Notes: generated by a model not told the origin, from the letters alone. A stretch of DNA of 64,000 nucleotides from Zanthoxylum bungeanum (GCA_019454045.1 SKCR01031848.1:1-64000); one strand, 5' to 3'; positions 1 to 10,678 are shown, counted from the stretch's first letter. Numbers and translations are program-made.

Positions 1-637
1 CGCGTGTTGGTACTGATACTAGATCAAACTGTAAAACCAAACAATTTCTTTGTTCTCAACGCCCCTTAATTTCCAGGAATTAATCACTTCAACAGTCTTC
101 GATGGTAATAAGGGTATCCACAGTACGAACGAGATGGATGTTTGTTATCCCAACCATTCTTCTTAGTCCTGATCCCGATAAGGAAAAGAGGCAGTTTCTA
201 ACAAAGTTTTTGTGTTGCTGATTCCTAGAGTAGCGCCTCTTCCCCTATGTCGCATGTTGGTACTGGTGTAGTAGGGTTGACTTGCAATATAGAAACCCAT
301 AGGTGTAACCTTTCGCTCAATACTCGAATCGACAATTGAAGCATTTGAGGCTGCAGTAATCGGGGATACACGACAGAAGGAATGTTTTTATCTATAAACT
401 TCACCTTCAATAATCGTAGATTTTTTCAATAATTTTTTTCGTTCTTTTCTATCCCGAATCGTCTTTCTTTCTCCTAAGAACGAAAGCGGTAAATAAAAAA
501 AATCAAATCGCACCATCTCTGTAATAGCTAAATGCCTCCTTTTCTCCTGAAGTTGTTGGAATTATTCGTAATAATATATTGGCTACAATTGAAAAAGTCT
601 TATCAATAAAATTTCCATTTATCTGCGATCTAGGCAT
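1..637 (-). pseudogene. ycf3: ycf3 (pafI) exon 1 and part of intron 1
   Basis: Ycf3 is a TPR protein that assists photosystem I assembly in plastids. The start codon is at 637-635 on the minus strand and exon 1 runs to 514, exactly 124 nt, the usual length of this exon. It encodes a start like [16 protein letters not shown], typical of Ycf3. The group II intron begins GTGCG at 513 and continues to the left edge of the window, so exons 2 and 3 are not visible. Exon 1 looks undamaged, but the copy is cut off by the window edge and sits in nuclear DNA. Open frames within 1-513 are intron sequence and not genes. Confidence 0.85.
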
Positions 638-1032
638 AGGTAAAAATCCATTCTATAATTCGTTTCATTACCTCTTGTGAGAAAATGATCCCACAAACAA
701 AGAAATTGTACAGTACAAAATAACATAAAAGCATACACATTAAAATAAATATAGACGGTCGTTGATTCATTCCAATTCATTGATTAAATTAGGCAGAAAT
801 ATGAGAAAAAATAGGAGCGTCGTTTTTGCAACAAGATATATACTTTTATTGTTTTTAAAATTTTTCATAAACAAAAAATTCTCCTTTTCCCCAGACTCAA
901 AGAAGATTTTTTTATTTGCTGAAAGAGTTTCTATTTTTCTAGTTAGAATGGATTCGATTGTCCATACCCATCTAACAATCGAATTTGAACAACTCGATAT
1001 TCACGCGAGTTCTCGGTCATAATCGTTGTGTA
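638..1032. other. Plastid ycf3-trnS spacer
   Basis: AT-rich intergenic sequence between the ycf3 start and trnS. An 86-codon open frame lies here, but it has no recognisable product and falls in a known plastid spacer. I see no gene. Confidence 0.6.
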
Positions 1033-1119
1033 TGAGAGATGGCCGAGTGGTTCAAGGCGTAGAATTGGAACTGCTATGTAGACTTTTGTTTATCGTTGTG
1101 TCTCGAAGCAAAAAAGAAT
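1033..1119 (+). pseudogene. trnS-GGA: Decayed trnS-GGA
   Basis: The 5' two thirds match plastid tRNA-Ser(GGA): D-arm segment GGCCGAGTGGTTCAAGG and the anticodon region TTGGAACTG around 1066-1072. The first acceptor base is changed, and the last third (from about 1095) no longer gives the T-arm or the acceptor 3' strand. The tRNA cannot fold, so this is a pseudogene. The 3' limit is set from the usual length of 87 nt and is approximate. Confidence 0.75.
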
Positions 1120-1354
1120 GAATACCGGGCAGTCATGCAATTTTTTGAGATAGATTCTCAATTCCAAGTTTCTGTGATATGTAAAATACAGGAAAGAAAG
1201 GGAAAGGGCGGGCATGGGATAAAAATCTACCCTCGGATCTATGATACATGAATGGGATAAAAAAAACTCCCCGGATCAAACTCCTTACCTTGTATCCCTT
1301 TCCTTAAGTTAGGTGAAAGGGGAATTTTATACGAGCCCGTTATTTTAGTTAGGT
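1120..1354. other. Plastid trnS-rps4 spacer
   Basis: Spacer between the decayed trnS and the end of rps4. No coding or RNA signal is seen. Confidence 0.5.
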
Positions 1355-1958
1355 TTAAGTCTGACGAGAATAATATTATACGACAAGCAATTCATTTATT
1401 TTCAAACCGACCCATTGACTATCTATTATTTGATTGACTAATCCTTTATATTGGAATACGTGAAGAGTCAAATGCTTTGGCAATTCCTCATGGTGGGATG
1501 AATCAAGATAATTTTGAATCAGAGATCTAGATTTTTGGTCATCCCGTACTGTAATAATATCTCGGGGTTTGCAACGATAACTTGGTATATCGACTATACG
1601 CCCATTAACTAAAATATGTCGATGCTTAACTAATTGGTGGGCTTGAGGAATAGTTGAAGCCATACCCAATCGAAAAAGAATGTTATCCAAACGCATTTCA
1701 AGTAATTGTAGTAAAACCAGACCGGTTGACCCTTTGGCTTTTCCTGCGATACGAACATATTTAAGTAATTGTCGTTTTGTAAGACCATAATGAAAACACA
1801 ATTTTTGTTTTTCTTCTAAACGAATTCGATATTGAGATTTTTTCCGGAGCGCGATTGGTTTCTAAAATCGCTTCTGGCTCTAGGCCTTTTACTCGTTAGT
1901 ACCGGCAAAGCCCCCAGACGGTGTATTTTTTGAAACGAGGCACTCGGTACCGTGACAT
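1355..1958 (-). pseudogene. rps4: Broken rps4, plastid 30S ribosomal protein S4
   Basis: S4 binds 16S rRNA and starts assembly of the plastid 30S subunit. The start codon lies at 1958-1956 (MSRYR) and the original stop at 1357-1355 (SRQT end), about the normal length of 201-202 codons. A lost A in the AAAAAA run near 1930 shifts the frame after about 10 codons, and a second shift lies near 1815. The remaining open stretch 1376-1801 holds the S4 RNA-binding domain, with sequence such as [19 protein letters not shown] changed at several sites. A GAA-to-TAA change makes an early stop at 1376-1378. Not functional. Confidence 0.9.
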
Positions 1959-2322
1959 AAAGACACCTTATTTTATTTTTGATTTTATTGAATTTCATAA
2001 ACCTAAATTAAAACTGAGCTAAATGATAAATGAAGCGAAATCCACTGAAGTATTGTACTACAAAGTGAGATGCTTTGTATCAATTTCCAGACCCTTTTTT
2101 TGTATTGTATACGCATATAGAAATATAAATCAAAAGAGGGTTCATTTTCTTAATTTATTCTACCGAGATCTACTTCCTCCAACTTTTATTCATAATTGGA
2201 AGCTCCTACAACATATTGGATCGATGACCCTTGGAAAAGGGGAAGAAGCTTTGTCAATGTTCTTTTCTTTCAAAAGACATTCTCAATCATGTAAAAAATC
2301 AAACAACTAGAGAAAAGGAAAA
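1959..2322. other. Plastid rps4-trnT spacer
   Basis: Spacer of plastid origin. A 95-codon open frame on the plus strand crosses it but matches nothing I know. No gene is called. Confidence 0.5.
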
Positions 2323-2394
2323 GTCGGCTATCGGAATCGAACCGATGACCATCGCATTACAAATGCGATGCTCTAACCTCTGAGCTAAGCGGGC
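2323..2394 (-). pseudogene. trnT-UGU: trnT-UGU (plastid-derived, nearly intact)
   Basis: This 72-nt tRNA-Thr is complete on the minus strand, beginning GCCCGCTTAGCTCAGAGG, with anticodon TGT in the loop ATTTGTAAT. The 3' acceptor strand ends GCCGAC where plastids have GCCGGC, which breaks one acceptor pair. As a nuclear copy without a plastid promoter it is treated as non-functional. Confidence 0.85.
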
Positions 2395-3378
2395 TTAAAT
2401 AAGAGAAATTGTACATGCGTAAGGATCATAGGATCCTATCTATTAACTTTCCTTCTTAGCTATTCATAAAGAATAGAATTACAAATAAATGTTGAATACT
2501 ATAGAACATAACCATTAATATAACAATTACTAGAACCTAGCGATGATATATATTATAGAATTTGGATTTATTTATCAATTATATTGATCAATAATAAATA
2601 TCTGATTCTTAATTAGATAATAAGATTTTGTTTTTCATTTTTGAATTCCAATTCAAATGACATTTGAAAATTTTTTTTTCTAACCTAACTTTCTTAATCT
2701 ATTCAATTCGATTATTCTATATTATAGAATATATATAATATTCTATTATTATTCTATATATATTTAGTTATTCTAAATCGAATCTAATATTCGATTCTTA
2801 TTATCCATTTTCTAAATTCTACATTTGTTCTATTCTAATTCGAAATAATTAGGGTTTATACTAAATAATTAGAATTATCTTCGAATTCTAAATTAATTGA
2901 ATGAGTAGTTATAGTTATTCTAATCTAAATGATTAATAGAAATAATTAATTATTATTTACTAAATTTGAATTTGAGTTCTTTTTGGTTATTTATTATAGG
3001 ATCTTCCTTAAGGAAATGACAAACAGAAACTTAAATTAACGAGAAAGATACAATCCATCTAAATGGAATCCATATTAGAATGAGACATTTCTCCATTTTT
3101 GTTTTCGTTCGAAAAAGGGTGGAAGAAAAGATGAAAAAAAGAATCGACCGTTCGAGTATTACACCGATTGTATGATAAAAATGAGAGTAAAAGGGGCATA
3201 TATAGATTTTAGGGTCGTATATATCCATCTATATTGAATTGTAGATACAGAAAGGATAGAATCATTTCTGACAAGAAACCAAAACACCTTTCGATATAGG
3301 AATCCATATCTAAGGAATTCTACTGTTTCCACATAAATGAAAGAAATGGGGAACAACATTGAGTTCCTAAAACACAAA
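2395..3378. other. Plastid trnT-trnL spacer, very AT-rich
   Basis: A fast-evolving plastid spacer, about 1 kb. It is full of short A/T direct and inverted repeats (TATATATAATATTCTAT-like stretches at 2715-2770). Open frames here are random. Confidence 0.6.
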
Positions 3379-4015
3379 GGGGATATGGCGAAATTGGTAG
3401 ACGCTACAGACTTAATTGGATTGAGCCTTAGTATAGAAACCTACTAAGTGATAACTTTCAAATTCAGAGAAACCCAGGAATTAAAAATGGGCAATCCTGA
3501 GCCAAATCTTCTTTTCCAAGAACAAACAAGGGTTCAAAAAGTGAAAAATGGAGATAGGTGCAGAGACTCAATGGAAGTTGTTCTAACAAATGAAGTTGGC
3601 TGCCCCTTTTTGGTAAAGAAAAAAGAAAGTAAAATGAATCCTTCTATCGAATATTGAAACTCCATAAAGGATGAAGGATAAGGGTATATAGACTATGTAT
3701 ACTCAATGAACAACTATCTCAAAAAGGACAACCGAATCTTTCTTTCTTTTTATGAAAAAGAAAAGAATTGTTATGAATCGATTCTAAGTTGAAGAAAGAA
3801 TCGAATATTCATTGCTCAAATCATTCACCCCATCTCCATAGTCTGATCAATCTTTTCTTTTGACTTTTGATTTTGAAGAACTGATTAATCGGATGAGAAT
3901 AAAGATAGAGTCCCATTCAAAATGTCAATATCAATACAGGCAACAATGAAATTTATAGTAAAAGGAAAATTCGTCGACTTTAGAAATCGTGAGGGTTCAA
4001 GTCCCTCTATCCCCA
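3379..4015 (+). pseudogene. trnL-UAA: trnL-UAA with its group I intron
   Basis: The 5' exon (3379-3413) and the 50-nt 3' exon (3966-4015, ending in CCTCTATCCCCA) flank an intron of about 550 nt at the UAA anticodon, as in all land-plant plastids. Intron cores such as GGCAATCCTGAGCCAAATC are readable. The usual GGACTT is AGACTT (near 3408) and the 3' side of the anticodon stem reads AATTCG instead of AATCCG, so pairing is weakened. G-to-A and C-to-T changes dominate. A 69-codon frame inside the intron is not a gene. Confidence 0.88.
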
Positions 4016-4354
4016 CCCCCAAAAGGCCCATTGACTTCCTAACCATTCCTCCTACCCTCTCATTTTTTTGTTAGTGGTTCAAAATTCGGTAGGTTTCTCA
4101 TCTATCCTACTCTTTTCCATTTCCAAAAGGATATGGGCATAATTTTTTTCTCTTATCGCAAGTCGTGTGGTATATACGATATGCGTAGAAATGAACACCT
4201 TTGATTTGAGCAAGGAATCCCCATTTGAATGATTCTCAATCCATATTATTGCTCATACTGAAAAAGAAATTCCCCTCCCTTTAATACTTTTTTTCTTTTT
4301 TAATTGACATAAACCCAAGTCATCTAGTAAGATGAGGATGGTGTGTCGGAAATG
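4016..4354. other. Plastid trnL-trnF spacer
   Basis: The trnL-trnF spacer widely used for plant phylogeny. It is A/T-rich and shows no gene. It could help place the species, with care because it has mutated in the nucleus. Confidence 0.6.
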
Positions 4355-4427
4355 GTCGGGATAGCTCAGCTGGTAGAGCAGAGGACTGAAAATCCTCGTG
4401 TCACCAGTTCAAATCTGGTTCCTGGCA
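4355..4427 (+). pseudogene. trnF-GAA: trnF-GAA (plastid-derived)
   Basis: Complete 73-nt tRNA-Phe with anticodon GAA in the loop ACTGAAAAT and the usual T-arm. The second base is T where plastids have C (GTCGGG versus GCCGGG), which damages the acceptor stem opposite the CCTGGCA end. Otherwise it can fold. It is probably silent in its nuclear setting. Confidence 0.87.
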
Positions 4428-4882
4428 TATGATTAATATCTATGAGTATCTATCACTAGAAATTAAGCAATATGGCTCGCCATACATATTCATTAATAGT
4501 ATAGATCATGATACATACATACTTATCCATCTAGCTAGATGTCTGGGAATAGTCTTTTTTGTCTTTTTTTTTTCTATTTCTTCCTTCCCCCCTATGTGAA
4601 CCGCTAGAGCCCATCGAAGCGGAGTGCGCGATACAAAGTTCATGATGCATAACTCTTTTTTTAGTTCATCTTATTGGCTCGGCTCATCCGAAATAAGCAT
4701 CTTTCAATTTGAGAATCTCAAGAATTACTAATTGGAATTGTATTGTCTTTTTTTTCTTTAATTTATTTATCCCATTCACAATAATAATACGAATGAGACT
4801 TCAATTCCTTCGTTTGATCTAGAAAAGAACGCACAAATATTTCTTGAATATCGGGTCAAAATGAAGATTAATTTCTTAGAAT
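4428..4882. other. Plastid trnF-ndhJ spacer
   Basis: Spacer of plastid origin with a T-run at 4555-4571. I see no coding sequence. Confidence 0.55.
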
Positions 4883-5359
4883 TCAATATGCATCTTGTAT
4901 TTCATTAAAATTGGGAGTAATATAATCCTTACGCAAAGGCCACCCTATCCAAATTTCCGGCATTAAGATATGTTTCAGTCGTGGATGATTATCATAAAGG
5001 ATTCCCAACATATCATAAGATTACCGTTCTTGAAAATTCGAACTTTTCCAAAACCAGAAAACGGATGGAATTTTCGGATTCCTCCTTGGAGCAAATACTT
5101 TTATACATACCTCTTCTGGTTGATCTACACCATACTCTAGTCGCGTAAGATGATACACACTGGCTAACAGTCCACCCGGTGCTACATCATAGGCACATTG
5201 GGAACGTAGATAATTGTAACCATATACATACAAAATGACAGCAACGGAATGCCAATCCTCGGGCTTTATTTGTAAAGTTTCTATTCCTTGGTAATCGAAG
5301 CCCAAAGATCTATGAACTAGCCCATGCTTGACTAGCCAAGCAGACAAACGACCCTGCAT
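4883..5359 (-). pseudogene. ndhJ: Broken ndhJ, NDH complex subunit J
   Basis: NdhJ belongs to the plastid NADH dehydrogenase-like complex of cyclic electron flow. The start is at 5359 ([13 protein letters not shown]) and the original stop at 4885-4883, giving the full family length of 158 residues without any indel. A GAA-to-TAA change at 5023-5021 stops translation after about 112 residues, just after FQER. The rest ([19 protein letters not shown] sequence) can still be read in the same frame. Several amino-acid changes are also present. Confidence 0.92.
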
Positions 5360-5472
5360 CTTTTCTATCTCTCCCACATTTTGATTTCTATAAGTATTTC
5401 ACATTTACGATTAATTTTTGGAATTTATGAAGATTAATTCGCTCTTTCTTAATCTGTATAAATGAATCCTGC

Positions 5473-6156
5473 CTAATTAATGAATTCGGGGAAAGATACT
5501 GAACTTTTGTATTTGAAAAAGGTTTCCGGTGGGATTTCTGACGTAGATGGTGGTTGATAGAAAAATCCTTGATCATAATTTCCAGTATGAGTACTGCATA
5601 CAACACGAAACTTGTGATTGTTAGTAAAAGTAAATGAGCGATTCTCCCGTTGCAATCAAATTCGATCTTCATAGATTTCTTGAGATATTTTCTAACGAAG
5701 TTTTCTTATGGCATCTATAACTGCCTCTGGTTTAGGCGGACAGCCCGGAAAATAAACATCCACAGGAATTAGCTTATCAACTCCCCGAACAGTACTATAG
5801 GAATTGGTACTGAACATCCCCCATGTAATTGTACATGCTCCCATAGAAATAACATATTTTGGTTCAGGCATTTGTTCATATAATCTCACTAAAGAATGAG
5901 CCATTTTCATTGTTACGGTAACTGCTGTTAAAATTAGGTCCGCCTGTCTAGGGCTCGATCTTGGTACCAGCCCATAACGGTCAAAATCGAACTGCGAGCC
6001 GATTAATGAAGCAAATTCAATGAAACAACAACTGGTACCATAAAGAAGCGGCCATAAACTGGAGAGTTTTGACCAATTGGAAAGATCGTTTGATGTATTT
6101 GAAATAAATGAATTTGGGGTTGTTCGATAAAGTAAGGAAAATTCAATGGAATTCAT
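5473..6156 (-). pseudogene. ndhK: Broken ndhK, NDH complex subunit K
   Basis: NdhK is the iron-sulfur subunit of the plastid NDH complex (PSST/NuoB family). From MNSIEF at 6156 the frame runs through the conserved [10 protein letters not shown] cluster-binding region and the GCPPKPEA motif to a TAG at 5694-5692. A second stop (TGA) lies at 5658-5656. Beyond it the normal C-terminus ([17 protein letters not shown]) continues in frame to 5473. There are no frameshifts, only two nonsense changes and many missense changes, for example the usual TAGTVT reads TAVTVT. Confidence 0.92.
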
Positions 6157-6217
6157 AATTCTCTCAATGTTTTTTTTTTTACTTTTACTTTTTTGTTATT
6201 GTCTGAATATTCAGAAA
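6157..6217. other. ndhK-ndhC spacer
   Basis: A short T-rich gap of 61 nt. In most plastids ndhC and ndhK overlap or nearly touch. Confidence 0.5.
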
Positions 6218-6580
6218 CTAAGACCACTCTAATGCTCCTTTTTGCCACGCATAAACTGAACCAACAATTAGGATAAATATGAAAATGAAAGCTTCTATAA
6301 ATATGGATACCCCCAATATATCAAAACTCATTGCCCATGGATAAAGAAAAACGGTTTCAACATCAAAAACAACAAAAATTAGAGCAAACATATAATACCG
6401 GATTCGAAATTGTAACCAAGCATCGCCCATTGGTTCTATACCCGATTCATAACTAGAAAGTTTCTCTGGCCCTTTGTTAATCGAGGCTAAAACTGCGGAA
6501 ATTAGAAATGCCAAAATAGGAATAACGCTTGATATTATTAGAAATGCCCAGAAAATATCATATTTGTAAAGTAGAAACAT
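6218..6580 (-). CDS. ndhC: ndhC-like open frame in nuclear plastid DNA
   Basis: NdhC is a small membrane subunit of the plastid NDH complex (NuoA family). This is the only plastid gene here whose frame is still fully open: 120 residues from [13 protein letters not shown] to GALEWS, the family length, with three membrane segments and the conserved [16 protein letters not shown] and [12 protein letters not shown] motifs. The start chosen is the one homologous to plastid ndhC. An in-frame extension of 22 residues upstream is not part of the family. Several substitutions (such as ASINKGPE and YAWQKGA) suggest drift. Expression is unlikely in the nucleus, so it is best viewed as a not-yet-broken copy. 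Confidence 0.75.
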   Translation of the reverse strand: MFLLYKYDIFWAFLIISSVIPILAFLISAVLASINKGPEKLSSYESGIEPMGDAWLQFRIRYYMFALIFVVFDVETVFLYPWAMSFDILGVSIFIEAFIFIFILIVGSVYAWQKGALEWS

Positions 6581-6997
6581 AGCCGAACTCCTATGAATGT
6601 GGAAAATAGACCAAATTTGTTGATTCAAATTGTAATTCATTATCAAGTCATCGATAATTGGTTAATCAAAACAACAATTCATTTTGATCGAACCGTAGAA
6701 TTCCGTTTGTTTGTTGTGATGTTTCATTTTAAGATTTCTCGATTGGAATCCTATTATCATTACACTTCCTTCGATTTTATTTCAATATAGTATAAATCTC
6801 TTATACAAACAATACAAACAAAACCCTTTTGCGTTCACCTCGCTTCGGACTTGTCTAAATCAAATGAATTCAAAAGAAAATTCTAATTTTTGTTTCGAAT
6901 TTTGAATCTTCGAAATTCAATCTATTTTGATTCTATTCTATATATAGAATATTTTATGTTTATGAATTATGTTTATTATTATTATTTGAGATTAGTA
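6581..6997. other. Plastid ndhC-trnV spacer
   Basis: AT-rich spacer. A 65-codon plus-strand frame overlaps the ndhC 5' end and is not a gene. Confidence 0.5.
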
Positions 6998-7664
6998 TAG
7001 AGCTATACGGACTCGAACCGTAGACCTTCTCGGTAAAACAGATCGAACTAATTCTTATCAAAATGATTCGAACTCTTTCAAAGACCCAACATGCATTTTT
7101 TTTGCATTAGGCTCTTTCATTAACTGATAGAAATATCAGTTAGTCTACCATATTTTTTCTTGACGGAAAATAAGGAAATGGCTCCATGTGCTCTTATTCA
7201 TTATTTAGATTCGGATATAGGAGCACTCCCAAAGTGTTTCAAAGAAGGGTTATCTTGACGTAGGTCTGCTTATGGCCTAGATCAACCTAAACTAAAATGA
7301 GTCTATATCATCCTGATTAAAGAATCACATATGAAACTTTATACGCCTTAAGATTCATAGAACGAAAAGAGAATTTTTGAGATCCTTATACTCATTATGC
7401 CTAGCATTGAATAGACTAGGTATTCACCTTATCAATATCTCAAATCTCAAATGGATGCCGGATTTTATTTGGTTCCCAAAAGGGCACCCGAATCGGGCCG
7501 AGCCATTTGTCAGGCTATTGTTCTCTTGTTTTGTTCCCTACAAGCCACAGAGTCAGACATTGATTTCTCAAAAAGATCAATTCATTTGATTGCATGATGG
7601 ACTCCCCTGAAAAAAATTGGCGCGCGTGTAAACGAGGTGTTCTACCTAACTGAGCTATAGCCAT
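6998..7664 (-). pseudogene. trnV-UAC: trnV-UAC with its group II intron, damaged
   Basis: The 5' exon is 7664-7626 (39 nt, GCTATAGCTCAGTTAGG, ending TTTACAC with the UAC anticodon) and the 3' exon is 7032-6998 (35 nt). They flank an intron of about 590 nt beginning GCGCGCC. The 5' acceptor strand starts ATGG where plastids have AGGG, the 3' exon ends TAGCTCTA instead of TAGCCCTA, and GAGCACC has become GAACACC. The acceptor stem is therefore broken. The normal next gene, trnM-CAU, is absent because the plastid sequence changes soon after. Confidence 0.88.
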
Positions 7665-7744
7665 TGTCCTTGTGAGACCTATTTTATCATATTATGTAGA
7701 TAATTTCTTCTCAAGATGAATATTCCATGATCCCACACCATATC

Positions 7745-8387
7745 TCTTTGATCTTCTACATCCTAGGTCTTCCCGTTCCGTCATCTGGCTTATGTTCTTC
7801 ATGTAGCATTCAGACCGAATGACTCTATAAAATTACGTCGATACTTCCACATATTATGGTTAACGTATGAGACATCTCTATTTTTCCCCGGGAAATCTTT
7901 AAAATTAATATTACCACTGCTTAGCTTTCAATTCGCCTCTGACCATCAAATCAAATGTGAATAACCCGTCCTCCTCTCTTTGAAATAAATGGCGCTTCTG
8001 GTTCTGTCGGTGCTTGAAATAATTTAGTCTTGTCCATATTACTATATCTCTAGAGTCAATAATTTTATATGAGGAACTACTGAACTCAATCACTTGCTGC
8101 CGTTACTCTTCAGTTTTCAATTGAGGTCTATCCTGTAGAGGTACTTAAATTGGATCAGTGATCGATTTCTAGGTTTCTTCGTAAACCTAATTGGTTACTT
8201 CCAATTACGTAAATCAATAGTTCAAACCGCACTCAAAGGTATGGCATTTCCCATTTTTATAGGAACCTCTGTACTAGAAACAATGGTATCTCCAATTATA
8301 GCCCCTCTGGGATGTAAAATATATCTCTTCTCACCATCCCCATAGTGTATGAGACAAATGTATGCATTTCAATTAGGGTCGTATTCT
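7745..8387 (-). pseudogene. rpl2: rpl2 fragment: 3' part of exon 1 and 5' part of intron
   Basis: RPL2 is a core protein of the plastid 50S subunit. On the minus strand 8387-8233 encodes the end of exon 1, with [19 protein letters not shown] and [19 protein letters not shown], and stops at the normal exon edge (TTTGA, then GTGCGG at 8232). Intron sequence follows to about 7745. The 5' part of exon 1 is cut at 8387, where Copia leader begins. The piece is not next to trnV in any normal plastid genome. The exact left limit, somewhere in 7690-7745, is uncertain. Confidence 0.85.
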
Positions 8388-9004
8388 CCTATATTAATAA
8401 ACTACCGTTATTTTGATCAAGGAAGCTTTGATTAACAACTTAATCATTCCTTTGTGAGTGTGACCCATTATTTCGGAACCCTTGGACTGCACTAGTGAAG
8501 TGCCGTCGTAGGGTAAGTCAAATCACCAGATACATCTAGAGTCTCTATCCTTTCGGAATCCAAACCTGATATTGACCCAGAAAGGACACCATCCGTAGGG
8601 GGACGAAAGAAAAGCCGTCTTGAGGCGCCTATTGAATCTCACATTTTTGGATAACAATGGAAATCGTGGGATATATTGTGGTATACCCCTCTCCCACTCA
8701 CTATTTTGAAGTTTAAGGTTTCTATCTCACTAGTTTCTAATGTATTAAGATTATGCTCGGCTAAAACATATCTTTATTAATACTAGTGGATTATTAGTGA
8801 TCTAACCAATTTAAACACTTAAAATTTTATTCACTAATACTTAAAATGATTTAAACTAATTTAATCAAGTTTGCTTAAGTGATCTAATTAATTTTAACAA
8901 TTAAAATATTAGTTCACTTATAGGTTTTAAAATTTTAGAATTCAACTAATGGACTATATGTCATTAAACCATTTAATAGATAAAAGTACGTTATTTACTA
9001 CAAA

Positions 9005-9096
9005 GGTACGTGGAATTGTATCCCGAGTGCAAACCAAATTACCGTCCATTCGGAAGCGGCTATGGAATTTATATCCGGGTTTCCATCCGATATACC
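9005..9096 (-). repeat. 92-bp shared module, copy in Copia A leader (copy 1)
   Basis: Sense strand starts GGTATATCGGATGGAAACCC and ends CACGTACC, with the central ATTCCATAGCCG. Other copies: 10588-10678, 18618-18709, 35510-35602 and 48792-48889. Confidence 0.88.
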
Positions 9097-10048
9097 AAGG
9101 AAAATAATGTACTCATAATGACCATTTGTTCTTAAACTTGAATTCCTAATTTTTAAACCTTTAAACCAATTAATCTTATTAATTCATTTACATGCATCTT
9201 ATATTCTATTTTAACTTTTAAATTTACATAAAATCATATTTTATAACTTGAATATCATGCATGTCTACATGTTATGGCATGTGAAAATGCAAGAGTAGGC
9301 ACCCTAGGCTATATGACATGTTAATAAAAAATTTAAAATATATATATGTGCCCAGGTCTGGGCTGAAAATGTTCTTGTAGCGTTCTCTGGGCGTTCGAAC
9401 GTTTTCCAGGCAGTAGCAAAACGTTTGAGTTGCGTTTAACTGGAGTTCGAACGCTATCGGTCTGGTGTCAAAACACTGGTACTTAATTTACTCCGTTCCA
9501 GAGCTTCCGGAGTCCGTTTTGGTCCTCGTTTTTTTCTACGGACTCGTAACGGAATGAAGTTTCACATACATACATAAATTGCGTTAACCAGGCTCTTATT
9601 TTTTTAAAAAAAATACTAATCTAATTAGTACAATAAATCCAAGGCATCCATTGGTCTTCAAATCTTGCTCCATGGTATGTTGTCGAGTTCTTCACGGAAT
9701 AGGTTCATAATGAGTCCTTCGCGGCATCGGCTCCTCCAAGTTACAAATTAAGTTACAAAATGGACTTATTACAAAGGAAATGAACTTACAAAATTTGAAA
9801 GAATATGACTTTATGGTCTTACATCTTCAATACTAAAAATAAGAGCCAGAAAAATTAACGATCAACGCAAGACATTCATCACATGAATCAAAGTAAACAT
9901 TCATCACATGAACATTAAAAACCATTCATCTCATGAATCTAATTGTGCCTGCTCATCAAAACATGCATATTAATAATTTATATCTAATATAAATTATTAA
10001 AACTTAAACTTAAAAAGAGAAAGGGTTAAGAAAACTTTTCAACCTTAA

Positions 10049-10061
10049 GCTCTTGATGCCA
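10049..10061 (-). promoter_or_regulatory. Primer-binding site of Copia A copy 1
   Basis: TGGCATCAAGAGC on the minus strand, just after the LTR end. It is a variant of the TGGTATCAGAGC site complementary to initiator tRNA-Met used by Copia elements. Confidence 0.7.
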
Positions 10062-10063
10062 AT

Positions 10064-10254
10064 TGTAGGAAACGACTTTCCTTAGCGCGACGGAAGTTGC
10101 TTGTGGTGGCACCGGGTCCGGTATGGATCTTCAAAATTTTCTTTGCCTTCTCCATTTGTTGTAGTACCTAAGATCAATCCTTTGGTGACCAACACTTGGA
10201 TCAACCACTCGATCTTCTGAACTATGACTCGAAACCAACAAACCGAAGTGTGGG
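10064..10254 (-). repeat. Copia A copy 1, 3' portion of 5' LTR
   Basis: The end of the family-A LTR, up to the Ogre-like insertion. The last 40 nt resemble the end of the LTR at 48050-48089. The five bases at 10250-10254 (GTGGG) are one half of the Ogre target duplication. Confidence 0.8.
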
Positions 10255-10587
10255 TGTAGACAACAGGAGCTGGGCGATGCTGTCCTAGGCTCGCGGCCTA
10301 GCTGAGAAATATGAAATAACATGGAGCCGCCACCCGGTGTGAACCGGGACAAAGATTTAAGGCCGCACTCACCCCTCGCAAGGGAAGACCTCAAACCGTT
10401 GGGTTCGGAATGGTCCCTTACTTATGTCACTTGTAATGAATGGATTTGTATAATTTTAACCAAGTCTACTCAACATACATGCCTAAATCTAAGTTCACAT
10501 GCTTTGAAAGTAAAAACAACATTACAACAATCTAATCATGCTTCAAATACAAATTTGAGTGAAATGAAACATGTGAGTCTTTTAAGT

Positions 10588-10678
10588 GGTACGGGGCGTT
10601 GTATCCCGAGTGCAAACCATACTACCGTCCATTCGGATTCGGCTATGGAATTTATGTCCGGGTTTCCATCCAAAATAT
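10588..10678 (-). repeat. 92-bp shared module in Ogre-like 3' LTR
   Basis: Same core ATTCCATAGCCGAATCCGAA and CACTCGGGATAC, in sense orientation with the element. Confidence 0.88.

Larger units (their letters stand above)
1..8387. other. Nuclear insertion of plastid DNA (NUPT), composite
   Basis: From ycf3 to trnV the gene order and strands match the large single-copy region of angiosperm plastid genomes. The last part (about 7745-8387) is rpl2, which in plastids lies far away near the inverted repeat, so two plastid pieces are joined. Stop codons in rps4, ndhJ and ndhK, damaged tRNA stems and direct joining to a Copia leader at 8387/8388 show that this is a nuclear fossil, not an active plastid genome. 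Only ndhC still has an open frame. Bases of the familiar tRNA genes differ from the usual plastid sequence mainly by C-to-T and G-to-A changes, as expected for methylated nuclear DNA. Confidence 0.9.
8388..10063 (-). other. Family A Copia leader (untranslated)
   Basis: This is the inverse of 48090-49540 in the second family-A copy: both share GTCCCCCTACGG, GGTCAATATCAGG and the CTACGGCGGCACTTC-type repeat (here at 8491-8512 as a variant). It also contains the 92-bp module (9005-9096) that is shared with Ogre-like LTRs. No ORF is seen. Confidence 0.8.

Noticed and set aside
1..8387. A true plastid genome segment
   Set aside because: rps4, ndhJ and ndhK have stops, tRNA stems are damaged, rpl2 is misplaced, and the rest of the window is nuclear retrotransposon DNA.
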